From: Alistipes sp. UBA940
GTDB lineage: Bacteria > Bacteroidota > Bacteroidia > Bacteroidales > Rikenellaceae
NCBI GenBank assembly: GCA_002293425.1
Contig: DBDE01000010.1
Span: forward strand, 518-7,029
DNA: 6,512 nt
Direction: 5' to 3'
Shown: positions 1 through 6,224 of the stretch, piece after piece
How positions within the stretch are numbered: the first letter of the stretch is position 1
Layout: every line of letters begins with the position of its first letter
The notes under the pieces: model-generated
Database searches by the model: none
What the model was told of the DNA's origin: nothing
What the model saw: only the letters and a program-made list of their open reading frames with translations
Made by a program: the position numbers and the translations under genes

Positions 1-18
1 CGAATCCCTGTCTCTCCG
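1..18 (+). tRNA. tRNA-Ser, 3' end only (cut by window edge)
   Basis: The first 18 bases fit the 3' end of a serine tRNA: the end of the T loop (CGAAT), the 3' half of the T stem (CCCTG, 6-10), the 3' acceptor strand (TCTCTCC, 11-17) and a G discriminator at 18. An acceptor of GGAGAGA/TCTCTCC with discriminator G is typical of bacterial tRNA-Ser. CCA is not encoded; the next bases are CAA. The anticodon lies outside the window, so the isoacceptor cannot be named. The T stem differs from that of the convergent partner at the other edge (CCCTG against CCCCC), so the two tRNAs are not identical copies. Confidence 0.8.
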
Positions 19-26
19 CAAAGATG

Positions 27-74
27 AAAACAAAATACCCGCCCGAGCTTGCTCGAAGGCGGGTGTTTTGTTTT
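27..74 (+). terminator. Intrinsic terminator of the left tRNA-Ser (bidirectional)
   Basis: A perfect 7-bp stem (ACCCGCC 37-43 with GGCGGGT 58-64) is extended by a nine-base A-rich arm (27-35) pairing with a T-rich arm (66-74) across a T-G wobble. The loop has its own small CGAG/CTCG stem. The T-rich arm gives a U tract for plus-strand transcripts leaving the tRNA. The A-rich arm would do the same for minus-strand transcripts. Confidence 0.85.
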
Positions 75-81
75 TGTCTTG

Positions 82-155
82 GCAGGGTTGCCTGCGGCAG
101 CACCGGGGATCACGAGTGTCGAAAGACACGAGTAATCCCGAAGAGCTCTCCGCCA
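82..155 (+). repeat. 74-bp structured repeat, left copy; possible small RNA
   Basis: This 74-bp block recurs in inverted orientation at 6359-6432 with five substitutions. Read on the same strand as the nearby tRNA, it folds as a hairpin GCAGG/CCTGC (82-86 with 91-95) and then a 15-position stem (106-120 with 125-139) closed by a GAAA tetraloop (121-124). The stem has a tandem G-A mismatch (G114-A131, A115-G130) in the order that forms sheared pairs, plus one C-A mismatch (111/134). The other copy has GCAA in the loop, so GNRA is kept. CTTGG at 78-82 can pair with CCAAG at 153-157 as a closing helix, in competition with the first hairpin. No promoter was seen for it. It could be a tRNA-trailer RNA, an independent small RNA or a dispersed intergenic repeat. 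Confidence 0.7.
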
Positions 156-187
156 AGCGATGCTGATTATCAGTGATTTACGCAAGC

Positions 188-232
188 AACACCCAATTTC
201 ACACCCTGAAAAGTGTAGATTGGGTGTTTTTT
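188..232 (+). terminator. Hairpin terminator, best read on the plus strand
   Basis: The arms AACACCCAAT (188-197) and ATTGGGTGTT (219-228) pair perfectly, with an inner ACAC/GTGT stem (201-204 with 213-216). A run of six T (227-232) follows on the plus strand. On the minus strand the 3' side reads GTTGCTTGCG, which has no U tract, so it is a weak terminator for the histidine kinase gene that stops at 250. The hairpin may still shield the 3' end of that transcript. Its direction suggests a plus-strand transcript coming from the left, either read-through from the tRNA or the 82-155 element. Confidence 0.7.
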
Positions 233-249
233 ATTGCAAAAAAGGAAAT

Positions 250-1476
250 TTACTCGATGTCGAACACAAATTCCAGTCCGTGGGGGGTGCGATTGCGGGC
301 GGCGATAGTGCCGCCGTGCAGTGCGATGGCGTTCTTAACGATCGACAAACCCAGCCCCGAGCCGCCCGCATCACGCGTCCGACCCTCATCCACACGATAA
401 AAGCGTTCGAAAATGCGCTCCAAGTGGTTGTCCGGAATGCCCGCACCGGTGTCGGCAAAAGTGAACCGAACCGCCCCATCGTCCTGCCGCACCGCCCTCA
501 CCCGAATCTCCACCCCAGGCCCTGCGTGAGCAATCACATTGTCGGTCAAATTGCGAAAAACCGAATACAAAAGGCTCTCGTTGCCGCGAACCGTCAACCC
601 CTCCGGCAACTCGACGACAAACGAAATCTTTCTTTCCCGCAACCGCTCCGAGGTCTCCTTGCGAACGCGAGCCAGCAACGACTCGACATCCACATCGGCC
701 ATCGGGAAACCGTCTCGCTTCTCGTCCAACCGCGTGAGAAGGCTCATATCAGAAATCAGCTCCGAAAGGCCAAGTGTTTGATAATAAGCGCGTTGCAAAT
801 ACTCCTTGGCGCGTGGAGTGTCGAGGTCGTTGTTCAAAACAATCTCCAAAAAACCGCGAATGCTCGTCACCGGAGTGCGCAACTCGTGGGCTATGTTACC
901 CGTCAGCTCGCGTTTCAACGTGCGATTGCGGTCGCGAATTTCGAGGTGGTGCAACCGCTGTTGAGCGCGCCCAAAATGCCTCCCGACGTAGAAAATAAAT
1001 GCCAACCCGACGAGAAAAAGCCCAACGACAAAGTACAAAAACGCATTGTCGGGCTTCAAAAACGAGCGCACCTCGACATCATAAGGCAACGCCACACGAA
1101 CTATGACCGAGCCACCGTCATCTCTGGCATAGTACAAATAGGGACGGCTGTCCGACGACGAAGTGCGAATATCCATCCCCTTGCCTTTTTCGACGGCCCG
1201 GACAATCTCCGGTCGCGCAAGGTGGTTCTCCATCGTGGCGACATCGAGCTGGTTGTCGCTCAGAACAGTTCCGTCGCGACCCACCAAAGTGATGCGCAGC
1301 CGAGGTGGAAAAATGTCAGACGGAGCTCCCGCCATCACCTGCTCGGCATAGGCATCGAGCCGCTCGGCCAACGCCTCGGTCTTATATCGCCGTACTCGCG
1401 ACTGCTCGAAAACCACTATTCCGGCGGCAAAAACACCGAAAATCACAAAAAAACTTACAGCCAGCCGACGAATCAT
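250..1476 (-). CDS. PhoR-like sensor histidine kinase (two TM segments, no HAMP or PAS)
   Basis: This 408-residue inner-membrane kinase should autophosphorylate on a His and pass the phosphate to the regulator encoded just upstream. TM1 is at about residues 5-23 and TM2 at about 144-164, leaving a periplasmic sensor region of about 115 residues with no family I recognise. The HisKA domain (about 187-250) carries the H box NIAHELRTP with His197. The HATPase domain shows the N box (309-318, Asn313), G1 DTGAGIP (342-348), F box IFERFYRVD (355-363) and G2 GGSGLGLSIV (371-380). No HAMP or PAS domain is evident: TM2 leads into HisKA through a basic, helical linker of about 22 residues. All catalytic motifs look intact. 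The start ATG overlaps the stop of the regulator gene (ATGA), so the two are translationally coupled. The H box and lack of extra domains resemble PhoR-type kinases of Bacteroidetes; the signal cannot be read from the sequence. Confidence 0.93.
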   Translation of the reverse strand: MIRRLAVSFFVIFGVFAAGIVVFEQSRVRRYKTEALAERLDAYAEQVMAGAPSDIFPPRLRITLVGRDGTVLSDNQLDVATMENHLARPEIVRAVEKGKGMDIRTSSSDSRPYLYYARDDGGSVIVRVALPYDVEVRSFLKPDNAFLYFVVGLFLVGLAFIFYVGRHFGRAQQRLHHLEIRDRNRTLKRELTGNIAHELRTPVTSIRGFLEIVLNNDLDTPRAKEYLQRAYYQTLGLSELISDMSLLTRLDEKRDGFPMADVDVESLLARVRKETSERLRERKISFVVELPEGLTVRGNESLLYSVFRNLTDNVIAHAGPGVEIRVRAVRQDDGAVRFTFADTGAGIPDNHLERIFERFYRVDEGRTRDAGGSGLGLSIVKNAIALHGGTIAARNRTPHGLEFVFDIE

Positions 1477-2138
1477 ACCTCGCTCGGATTAAACCGATAA
1501 CCATAGCCCGCCCGCGAAAATATCCAACGCCCATAAGAGCCCAATTTTTTGCGCAAACGGGTGATATGTACATCCACGGTGCGTTCGGTGGTATAAGGAG
1601 CATCGCTCCAAAGGCGGTCGATCATCTCCTGGCGCGAATAGACCTTGGCGGGGTTCGAAACCAACAACGACAGCACCTCGAACTCGGTCTTGGTCAAAGG
1701 AACGTGCACCCCGCCGATGGTGAGCTCTTTGGTCTCGAAATCCATCGTAAATTCACCGTGCGTAAACTTTTTCCCCTCCGCAGGGGTGCGTTTCAACACC
1801 GCCCGAACCCGCGCCGAAACCTCTTTCAACGAGAATGGTTTGCTGATATAGTCATCCCCGCCGACCGAAAAACCGGTCAGCATATCGTTCTCGGTGTCGC
1901 GCGCGGTGAGGAAAATAATCGGAGTGGCATTGCCATCCTTGCGCAGTTTTTCGGCCATTTGATAGCCGCTCATTCCGCCCATCATCACGTCGAGCAGAAT
2001 CAACTTGTGCTCCGGCGACAGCACCTCCAACGCCTCCTCGGCACTCGAAGCGGTGTCCACAGTGTAGCCCTCGTTGCGAAGGTTGAACGACAGGATCTCG
2101 CGAATATCCTGCTCGTCGTCGACAATAAGAATTTTCAT
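1473..2138 (-). CDS. OmpR/PhoB-family response regulator
   Basis: This 221-residue cytoplasmic DNA-binding regulator is the partner of the kinase that follows it. The receiver domain (1-118) has the acidic pair Asp7-Asp8, the phospho-acceptor Asp50 in LILLDVM, Thr78 in IIFLTAR and Lys100 in ISKPF, so it should be phosphorylatable. The winged-helix Trans_reg_C domain (about 124-217) includes LTKTEFEVLSLL, the recognition-helix region RTVDVHITRLRKKLG and the wing GYGYRF. Length and layout are standard for the family. The start is supported by the MKILIVDDE beginning and the AT-rich leader; a short A-rich stretch ending in GG (minus strand, about 2145-2152) is the only ribosome-binding hint. The stop overlaps the kinase start by 4 bp. 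Eleven-bp direct repeats (TGTAACC, TGTAACA) about 130-150 bp upstream suggest autoregulation. PhoB is the closest known functional model; other OmpR-family roles remain possible. Confidence 0.95.
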   Translation of the reverse strand: MKILIVDDEQDIREILSFNLRNEGYTVDTASSAEEALEVLSPEHKLILLDVMMGGMSGYQMAEKLRKDGNATPIIFLTARDTENDMLTGFSVGGDDYISKPFSLKEVSARVRAVLKRTPAEGKKFTHGEFTMDFETKELTIGGVHVPLTKTEFEVLSLLVSNPAKVYSRQEMIDRLWSDAPYTTERTVDVHITRLRKKLGSYGRWIFSRAGYGYRFNPSEV

Positions 2139-2188
2139 ACGGTAAAATTAACCTTTTTTATATTAAGAAACGATTTCCCCGACAATGT

Positions 2189-2198
2189 TGTTGCAACA
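2189..2198. promoter_or_regulatory. 10-bp perfect palindrome upstream of the regulator gene
   Basis: TGTTGCAACA is a perfect dyad about 50-60 bp before the regulator start codon, inside the 152-bp gap between the lipoprotein and regulator genes. It could be an operator or chance. The 95 bp between the terminator and the start codon show no convincing -33/-7 promoter apart from the TATTTTTG at 2233-2240. The last 25 bp before the start are AT-rich. Confidence 0.2.
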
Positions 2199-2232
2199 GA
2201 GCGCGTCGACCTTTGTTCATCACACCGAGGGA

Positions 2233-2240
2233 CAAAAATA
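2233..2240 (-). promoter_or_regulatory. Candidate -7 box of the regulator-kinase operon
   Basis: The minus strand reads TATTTTTG, an exact match to the Bacteroides -7 consensus TAnnTTTG, about 95 bp upstream of the regulator start codon. No TTTG or TTG lies at the expected -33 distance, which could fit an activator-dependent promoter served by the repeats at 2269-2290. Against it, the box coincides with the U tract of the upstream unit's terminator, so the match may be a by-product of that T run. Confidence 0.3.
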
Positions 2241-2265
2241 AAGCCACCGGTTTGCGATGGCTTTA
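2234..2265 (-). terminator. Intrinsic terminator of the receptor-lipoprotein unit
   Basis: TAAAGCCA (2239-2246) and TGGCTTTA (2258-2265) form a perfect 8-bp stem around an 11-base loop. On the minus strand it is followed by a run of T (2238-2234). It lies 26 bp after the lipoprotein stop codon, separating that unit from the downstream regulator-kinase unit. Confidence 0.85.
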
Positions 2266-2268
2266 CGA

Positions 2269-2290
2269 AGGTGTTACATTTCGGTTACAA
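2269..2290 (-). promoter_or_regulatory. PhoB-type 11-bp direct repeat upstream of the regulator-kinase operon
   Basis: On the minus strand two consecutive 11-bp units read TTGTAACCGAA (2290-2280) and ATGTAACACCT (2279-2269), both with a TGTAAC core at identical phase. PhoB-family regulators bind tandem 11-bp units with a TGTCA-like core, and the same TGTAACACC string occurs upstream of the receptor gene. The site starts one base after the lipoprotein stop codon and before the terminator, so it sits in the 3' untranslated part of one unit while probably serving the next. Confidence 0.55.
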
Positions 2291-3481
2291 TCACATTTCG
2301 TAGCCGGTCCAGCCGAAGATGTTAGTGGGGCAACCGGTGTTGCCTGCCTCGATTGCAATTCCGGGATAGGTCGCCTCGGTGTCGCCCTCGTTAAACTTGA
2401 AGCTTTTTGTCGCGCCGGTCAGCGAGTTGGTGATGCTGATTTCGCTATCGGTGTCGGCACCGCCCTTGCCATCGGACAGGTTGACGAAGTTTTCGACATA
2501 ACCCGAACCTTTCACGAGTGCGTTGGTGATGGTCGCCGTCGCACCGCGACGAATCCTGAGAGCGTTCTGCATATACTTTTTGGGCTGAGCGGTCAGGTCG
2601 GTGTCGTAAGCGTTGCGCAGATCGATGGTCATATTTTCGATGGTGAAGTCGCTCTGCAAATTTGCTCCCAACCCTTGGTTGCCGTCCAGATTTCCGTCGG
2701 CTTCCACTCCGCTCGGGTCGCTTTCGCCGCTGGTATGGCCCGCTTCCCAGACGCCATAAGCATTGGTCAGGGTGCCGCTGTAACCGAACGTGAAGTCGAA
2801 CATATCGTCGTCGGGATTGACCACCAACAGATTTTTGACGTCCACCGTGCCGCCGAAGAACTCTATGCCGTCGTCCATTCCGTCGATGATAAATATGTTC
2901 TCGATGCGGGTTCCGCTACCCACCGCGTTGAGGGTCAGACCGTTGTGCTCCACCTCATCGTCGGCAGGGTCTTGTGCGCCGGTGTATTCCAATTTCAGAT
3001 AGGTTATCGAGCCCGAGTTGTCTGTCGGAGCACTGCCGCCATAAGGGATCGTGCTCGAAATTTCGGTCGAACCGGTCACGCCGCCGGTCAGCGGGGTGCG
3101 ACCGTTGATGATAAGGCCACCCCAGTCGCCCGCTTTCGGTGACGCTTCGGCAGAGGTCAGAGTTACGGGAGCCGCGGCCGTACCGTTGATGTTGATTTTC
3201 CCGCCCTGTTCGACCAGAATGTAGCTGGCGAATCCTTTTTGGGCCTTGATGGTCATACCGGCCGGAATGGTCAGCGTTGCGCCGCTCTTGACGTTCACCG
3301 AACCGGTGATAGTGTATTCCACGGCGGGGTCGAGCGTCAGGTTTTCGGTTATCGTGCCGCTGAGTTCGACATCGGTCACCACGGGAGGTTTCGGTTTGTC
3401 GTTGTTGTCGTCGTTGTCGTCACAGGCGACCATCGTGACGGCCGTGAAGAGCATTGCTGCCCAATAAAAAATCTTTTTCAT
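2291..3481 (-). CDS. Beta-helix-like surface lipoprotein paired with the TonB receptor
   Basis: This 396-residue protein has a lipoprotein signal peptide (KK at 2-3, hydrophobic core about 5-18, lipobox MVAC with Cys20). An Asp/Asn-rich stretch (CDDNDDNNDK, 20-29) and a Pro-rich hinge follow. An acidic run directly after the Cys matches the lipoprotein export signal known from Bacteroidetes, so display on the outer face of the outer membrane is likely. From about 40 onward the chain is short beta-strand turns: GATLTIPAGMTI (67-78), YILVEQGGKININGT (87-101), GDWGGLIINGR (118-128). Residues 190-330 look like right-handed parallel beta-helix rungs. Acidic clusters (DGMDDGIEFF 200-209, NPDDDMFDF 222-230) could bind calcium or a cation. 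No catalytic motif is seen. It is not SusD-like: no TPR helices and too short. The gene starts 21 bp after the receptor stop, with no Shine-Dalgarno and an AT-rich leader, so the two are co-transcribed. It probably helps capture the receptor's substrate, but its function is unknown. Confidence 0.9.
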   Translation of the reverse strand: MKKIFYWAAMLFTAVTMVACDDNDDNNDKPKPPVVTDVELSGTITENLTLDPAVEYTITGSVNVKSGATLTIPAGMTIKAQKGFASYILVEQGGKININGTAAAPVTLTSAEASPKAGDWGGLIINGRTPLTGGVTGSTEISSTIPYGGSAPTDNSGSITYLKLEYTGAQDPADDEVEHNGLTLNAVGSGTRIENIFIIDGMDDGIEFFGGTVDVKNLLVVNPDDDMFDFTFGYSGTLTNAYGVWEAGHTSGESDPSGVEADGNLDGNQGLGANLQSDFTIENMTIDLRNAYDTDLTAQPKKYMQNALRIRRGATATITNALVKGSGYVENFVNLSDGKGGADTDSEISITNSLTGATKSFKFNEGDTEATYPGIAIEAGNTGCPTNIFGWTGYEM

Positions 3482-3502
3482 TTCACAGTTATTATTAAAG
3501 GT

Positions 3503-6190
3503 TTACAATTCAAAACTTACTCCTATGCTCACGTCCACGCCTTTGTGATACTCCTCCAAAATCATTCTTCCCACACCGTCGAACTCCCTCGACAAGCGGA
3601 TGGGCGAGTTGAGAATGTTGCCTGCCTTGAATTTCACGCCCCAATGTCGATTGAATTTGTACGATGCGACAAAAGATACCGTGGTCACGCTCTGTTCGAT
3701 AATGTCGTTGTAAGTTCTTGTTCCGAGGGTGTGGATTCGGTCGGAAAACCAACCCGCCACAAGCGAAAAGTTCAATTCGCGCTCGCCCGAAGAGTAATTA
3801 TAGGAGAGGTCGCCGTTCACCAACCACGGCGATGCTCCCTCCAACTGAGTGCGCCTTGCGGGGGTGTTGGTGACATTAAATTCCAAGTCACTATAAATGT
3901 ACGATGCGTTCAGACCGAGCGAAAGCCGCCTCATATTCTGGCGTGCGGTGGTTGTGTTGAACAGGTTTTTGCGCACTTCGAGTTCCACTCCCGCGACGTC
4001 GGCTTTGTCCGAGATATTGTCATAAATAAGCAGTCCTGCCGAGTTGCCCTGATCGACGCGGCCGATGGGATTTTTGATGTGCTTGTAGAACGCTCCGACC
4101 GACACCAACTCCGACGACGAGGGATACCAATCCCATTTCAGGTCGGCGTTATAGTTGTCGCTCGGCAAAAGGTCGGGATTCCCTTCGCTCGAAAAACCGA
4201 CGTTCACATACTTATAGGGTGCGATCTCCTTGCTTTGGGGCAGTGTGTAACTTTTGCCCAAACCCAGACGCAGCGAGTGGCGGTCGGCGACATTCCACCG
4301 GAGACTGAGCGAGGGGAGAGTGTAGAGTTTTTCGATCTCTTTGCTGCCTGGCGCAATGTGGTGAACGTCATAGTCGATGGTCATATCGACTGCGTCGAGG
4401 CGCACGCTTGCCACGGCCGAGAATTTGTTGTTGAACTCGTGTGTCGCTTCGATATATCCCGAGTGGATTTTCTTCGACACCTCATATCGGTTTTCGCCCA
4501 GGTCGGGCACGCTGAATTTCCCGGCATCGAATGCCGCCGCGTTGAAAATATCGTCGAATCGCAGGTCGTCGAGCGAGGGGACGCTCACGCTCATATTCTC
4601 GGGCCTGAGGCTATAGTCGCGCGCCGAGAAGTCGTCGTTCACAATGCGACCGGTGTACCCAAGGGCGATGTTCGAGTGGTCGATGTCGTTGTTGCGGTCG
4701 ATCTTCCATCGCAGGGCGGCCCGCAGATTGATGTCGTTTTCTTTGAGACGCGAGAAAAATCGGCGTTGCGAGTTGCTGCCGGTCAAAGTATAGGTTCCGT
4801 CTTGTTGCAACGAAAGGTTGTTTTCGCGGCGGTCGGGTTCCAGTCCCTGCACCGAATTGTATGCCGCACCTGCGCTCACCTCCCACCTTTCGCCCAGTGA
4901 AAACCGCGCGGCAAGCTGGTTTGTGATAAGAAGATTGTCGTTGTTTTGCTGCCGGCGTGTAAATCCGCTTTGGCCGTCGAACGAGTCGGCATAAGTCGGC
5001 GCAATGCCGGTGTAATCGCCAACATACTGATCCGAAGCGTGAATGAGAAGGAAATTGTAGGAGATCTCGTGCTGCCGATCGAGCCTCAGGTCGACGTTCG
5101 CAAGAGCCAATTGCCGTGTTTCGATGGTCGATTTTTCGCCCCGCTGGTCTTTGTAAACCACTCCGCCTGCCGTGGCGTCACGCACGATTTGGTCGGTGAA
5201 CGAATAGTCGGTCGAATGCGAACCCACAGCGAAAACCGAAAGAGTGTTGCGCTCGCCCAAACTCCAGCGACGCCCGCCCGACACACCATAACTGTGGTTG
5301 AGCGGCAATCGTACGTTCGACGGGTCGAGACTGTTCTTGAAGTCAAACGTCCCCGCCGCGGGTTGCTTTGCGCTGCTCCCCCCGAAATAGTTCACACCGT
5401 CTTGCGCCCTGAGGAATTTTGCACCCACGGCTTCGCTGTTGATTCCGCCATCGAGGCTCACCGAAAATTCCTGCCTGCCCAAAAGTTCCTTGGAGTGAAT
5501 GTCTATCGCCGCACCGCCTACGTCACCGCCCGAACGAGCCGTGAAAACCTTGTTGACGCCGATATTCTGAATGATGTCGCTGCCGAAAAACTCCAGCGCA
5601 ATGTTTTTATACTCCGGATCTTCGCTCGGCAGATTGAATCCGTTCAGATAGGTCGCATTGTACCTGTCGCCGAGTCCGCGCACGAAAACATTCTTGACAC
5701 CCTCCTGTTGCGAAATACCCGACATTTGTGCCACCGCACCACGTGCGTCACCCAGTCCCTTGCGCGACATCTCCATCGCCCCCACCGTTTGCACCGCCGC
5801 CACAGCCTCGCGTTGCTGGCCGAGGATCACATTCTCGCTCTCGTGGTCGATCTGCGCGGTGATCACGACATCTTGAATCGCAACGCCTTCCGATTTCAGG
5901 GCAACTTGGACAACGTGTTCCTCGCCGCCCCGTACGGCAATGTCTTGCCGAAAAATCTCATAGCCAAGATAGGTCGCAATTATCGAAATATTGCCGGGTG
6001 TGATATTAGATATTGTGAATTCGCCCGCGGCATCCGAATAGGTTCCCAGCGTCGTCCCCTCCACAATAATCGTCGTTCCGATGATGGGTTCGCCCGTTGC
6101 TGCGTCGGTCACGATTCCGCGAACGGAACCTCTTTGCTGTCCGAAAGCGGCGAGCGGCATCAATAGAAATAGAAATAACAGCTTCCTCAT
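3503..6190 (-). CDS. TonB-dependent outer-membrane receptor with CarboxypepD_reg-like domain
   Basis: This 895-residue outer-membrane beta-barrel imports a ligand using TonB-ExbBD energy. A signal peptide (1-17, cleavage after AFG) is followed by a carboxypeptidase-regulatory-like fold (about 21-100; GIVTDAATGEPIIGTTI, then DAAGEFTI). IQDVVITAQ (105-113) sits where the TonB-box-like segment lies in Bacteroidetes receptors. The plug domain (about 120-235) contains VRGLGDRYNATYLNGFNLPS (170-189) and SGGDVGGAAIDI (220-231). The barrel runs from about 240 to the end, with the family motif GNPDLLPS (670-677) and a terminal strand ending SFEL. At 895 residues it is shorter than SusC proteins (about 1000), and no susD follows; the next gene encodes a beta-helix lipoprotein. 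The reading frame is complete with no frameshift. PhoB-like repeats lie 40-61 bp upstream of the start, so the adjacent regulator probably controls it. Substrate unknown; phosphate, an organophosphate or a metal chelate are candidates. Confidence 0.96.
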   Translation of the reverse strand: MRKLLFLFLLMPLAAFGQQRGSVRGIVTDAATGEPIIGTTIIVEGTTLGTYSDAAGEFTISNITPGNISIIATYLGYEIFRQDIAVRGGEEHVVQVALKSEGVAIQDVVITAQIDHESENVILGQQREAVAAVQTVGAMEMSRKGLGDARGAVAQMSGISQQEGVKNVFVRGLGDRYNATYLNGFNLPSEDPEYKNIALEFFGSDIIQNIGVNKVFTARSGGDVGGAAIDIHSKELLGRQEFSVSLDGGINSEAVGAKFLRAQDGVNYFGGSSAKQPAAGTFDFKNSLDPSNVRLPLNHSYGVSGGRRWSLGERNTLSVFAVGSHSTDYSFTDQIVRDATAGGVVYKDQRGEKSTIETRQLALANVDLRLDRQHEISYNFLLIHASDQYVGDYTGIAPTYADSFDGQSGFTRRQQNNDNLLITNQLAARFSLGERWEVSAGAAYNSVQGLEPDRRENNLSLQQDGTYTLTGSNSQRRFFSRLKENDINLRAALRWKIDRNNDIDHSNIALGYTGRIVNDDFSARDYSLRPENMSVSVPSLDDLRFDDIFNAAAFDAGKFSVPDLGENRYEVSKKIHSGYIEATHEFNNKFSAVASVRLDAVDMTIDYDVHHIAPGSKEIEKLYTLPSLSLRWNVADRHSLRLGLGKSYTLPQSKEIAPYKYVNVGFSSEGNPDLLPSDNYNADLKWDWYPSSSELVSVGAFYKHIKNPIGRVDQGNSAGLLIYDNISDKADVAGVELEVRKNLFNTTTARQNMRRLSLGLNASYIYSDLEFNVTNTPARRTQLEGASPWLVNGDLSYNYSSGERELNFSLVAGWFSDRIHTLGTRTYNDIIEQSVTTVSFVASYKFNRHWGVKFKAGNILNSPIRLSREFDGVGRMILEEYHKGVDVSIGVSFEL

Positions 6191-6193
6191 ATT

Positions 6194-6214
6194 AGTCGTT
6201 GTGTTTTTACGACT
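6194..6214 (-). promoter_or_regulatory. Leader hairpin just before the receptor start codon
   Basis: On the minus strand AGTCGT (6214-6209) and ACGACT (6199-6194) form a perfect 6-bp inverted repeat with the A-rich loop AAAAACACA. Only three bases separate it from the ATG at 6190. It occupies the place where a ribosome would bind, and there is no Shine-Dalgarno sequence, so it might tune translation of the receptor. It could also be a small operator near the transcription start. Confidence 0.4.
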
Positions 6215-6215
6215 G

Positions 6216-6223
6216 CAAAGAAA
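6216..6223 (-). promoter_or_regulatory. Candidate -7 box of the receptor operon
   Basis: The minus strand reads TTTCTTTG, one mismatch from the Bacteroides -7 consensus TAnnTTTG. It lies six bases downstream of the 11-bp repeats and would start a leader of roughly 20 bases. No -33 TTTG is at standard spacing, which would suit a promoter that depends on an activator bound just upstream. The match is short, so this is tentative. Confidence 0.35.
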
Positions 6224-6224
6224 C

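Noticed and set aside
1..240. CRISPR array or riboswitch
   Set aside because: There are no regularly spaced direct repeats, and no known riboswitch core was recognised; the structure is explained by terminators and the 74-bp element.
160..1500. Plus-strand open frame of 446 codons opposite the kinase gene
   Set aside because: It is antisense to a kinase with complete motifs; its translation has no domain-like pattern, many Arg/His/Gln runs, and it spans the 188-232 terminator.
1473..2138. Firm naming of the regulator and kinase as PhoB and PhoR
   Set aside because: The 11-bp repeats fit PhoB but other OmpR-family regulators also use 10-11-bp direct repeats; no phosphate gene is nearby to confirm it, so no gene symbols are assigned.
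1305..2303. Plus-strand open frame of 332 codons opposite the regulator gene
   Set aside because: It runs antisense through the regulator and both flanking intergenic signals, and has no recognisable family features.
2213..3142. Plus-strand open frame of 309 codons opposite the lipoprotein gene
   Set aside because: Shadow of the minus-strand gene, whose signal peptide and beta-helix pattern are clear.
2291..3481. SusD-like nutrient-binding lipoprotein
   Set aside because: The protein is beta-rich with turn motifs and short (396 residues), without the helical TPR-like pattern and typical length of SusD proteins.
3239..4900. Plus-strand open frame of 553 codons opposite the receptor gene
   Set aside because: Long only because of codon bias in the receptor on the other strand; it crosses the lipoprotein-receptor gene junction and has a Val/Asp repeat that mirrors the Asp tract codons.
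4946..6166. Plus-strand open frame of 406 codons opposite the receptor N-terminal half
   Set aside because: Antisense shadow of the signal peptide, regulatory-like domain and plug region; no protein-like features.
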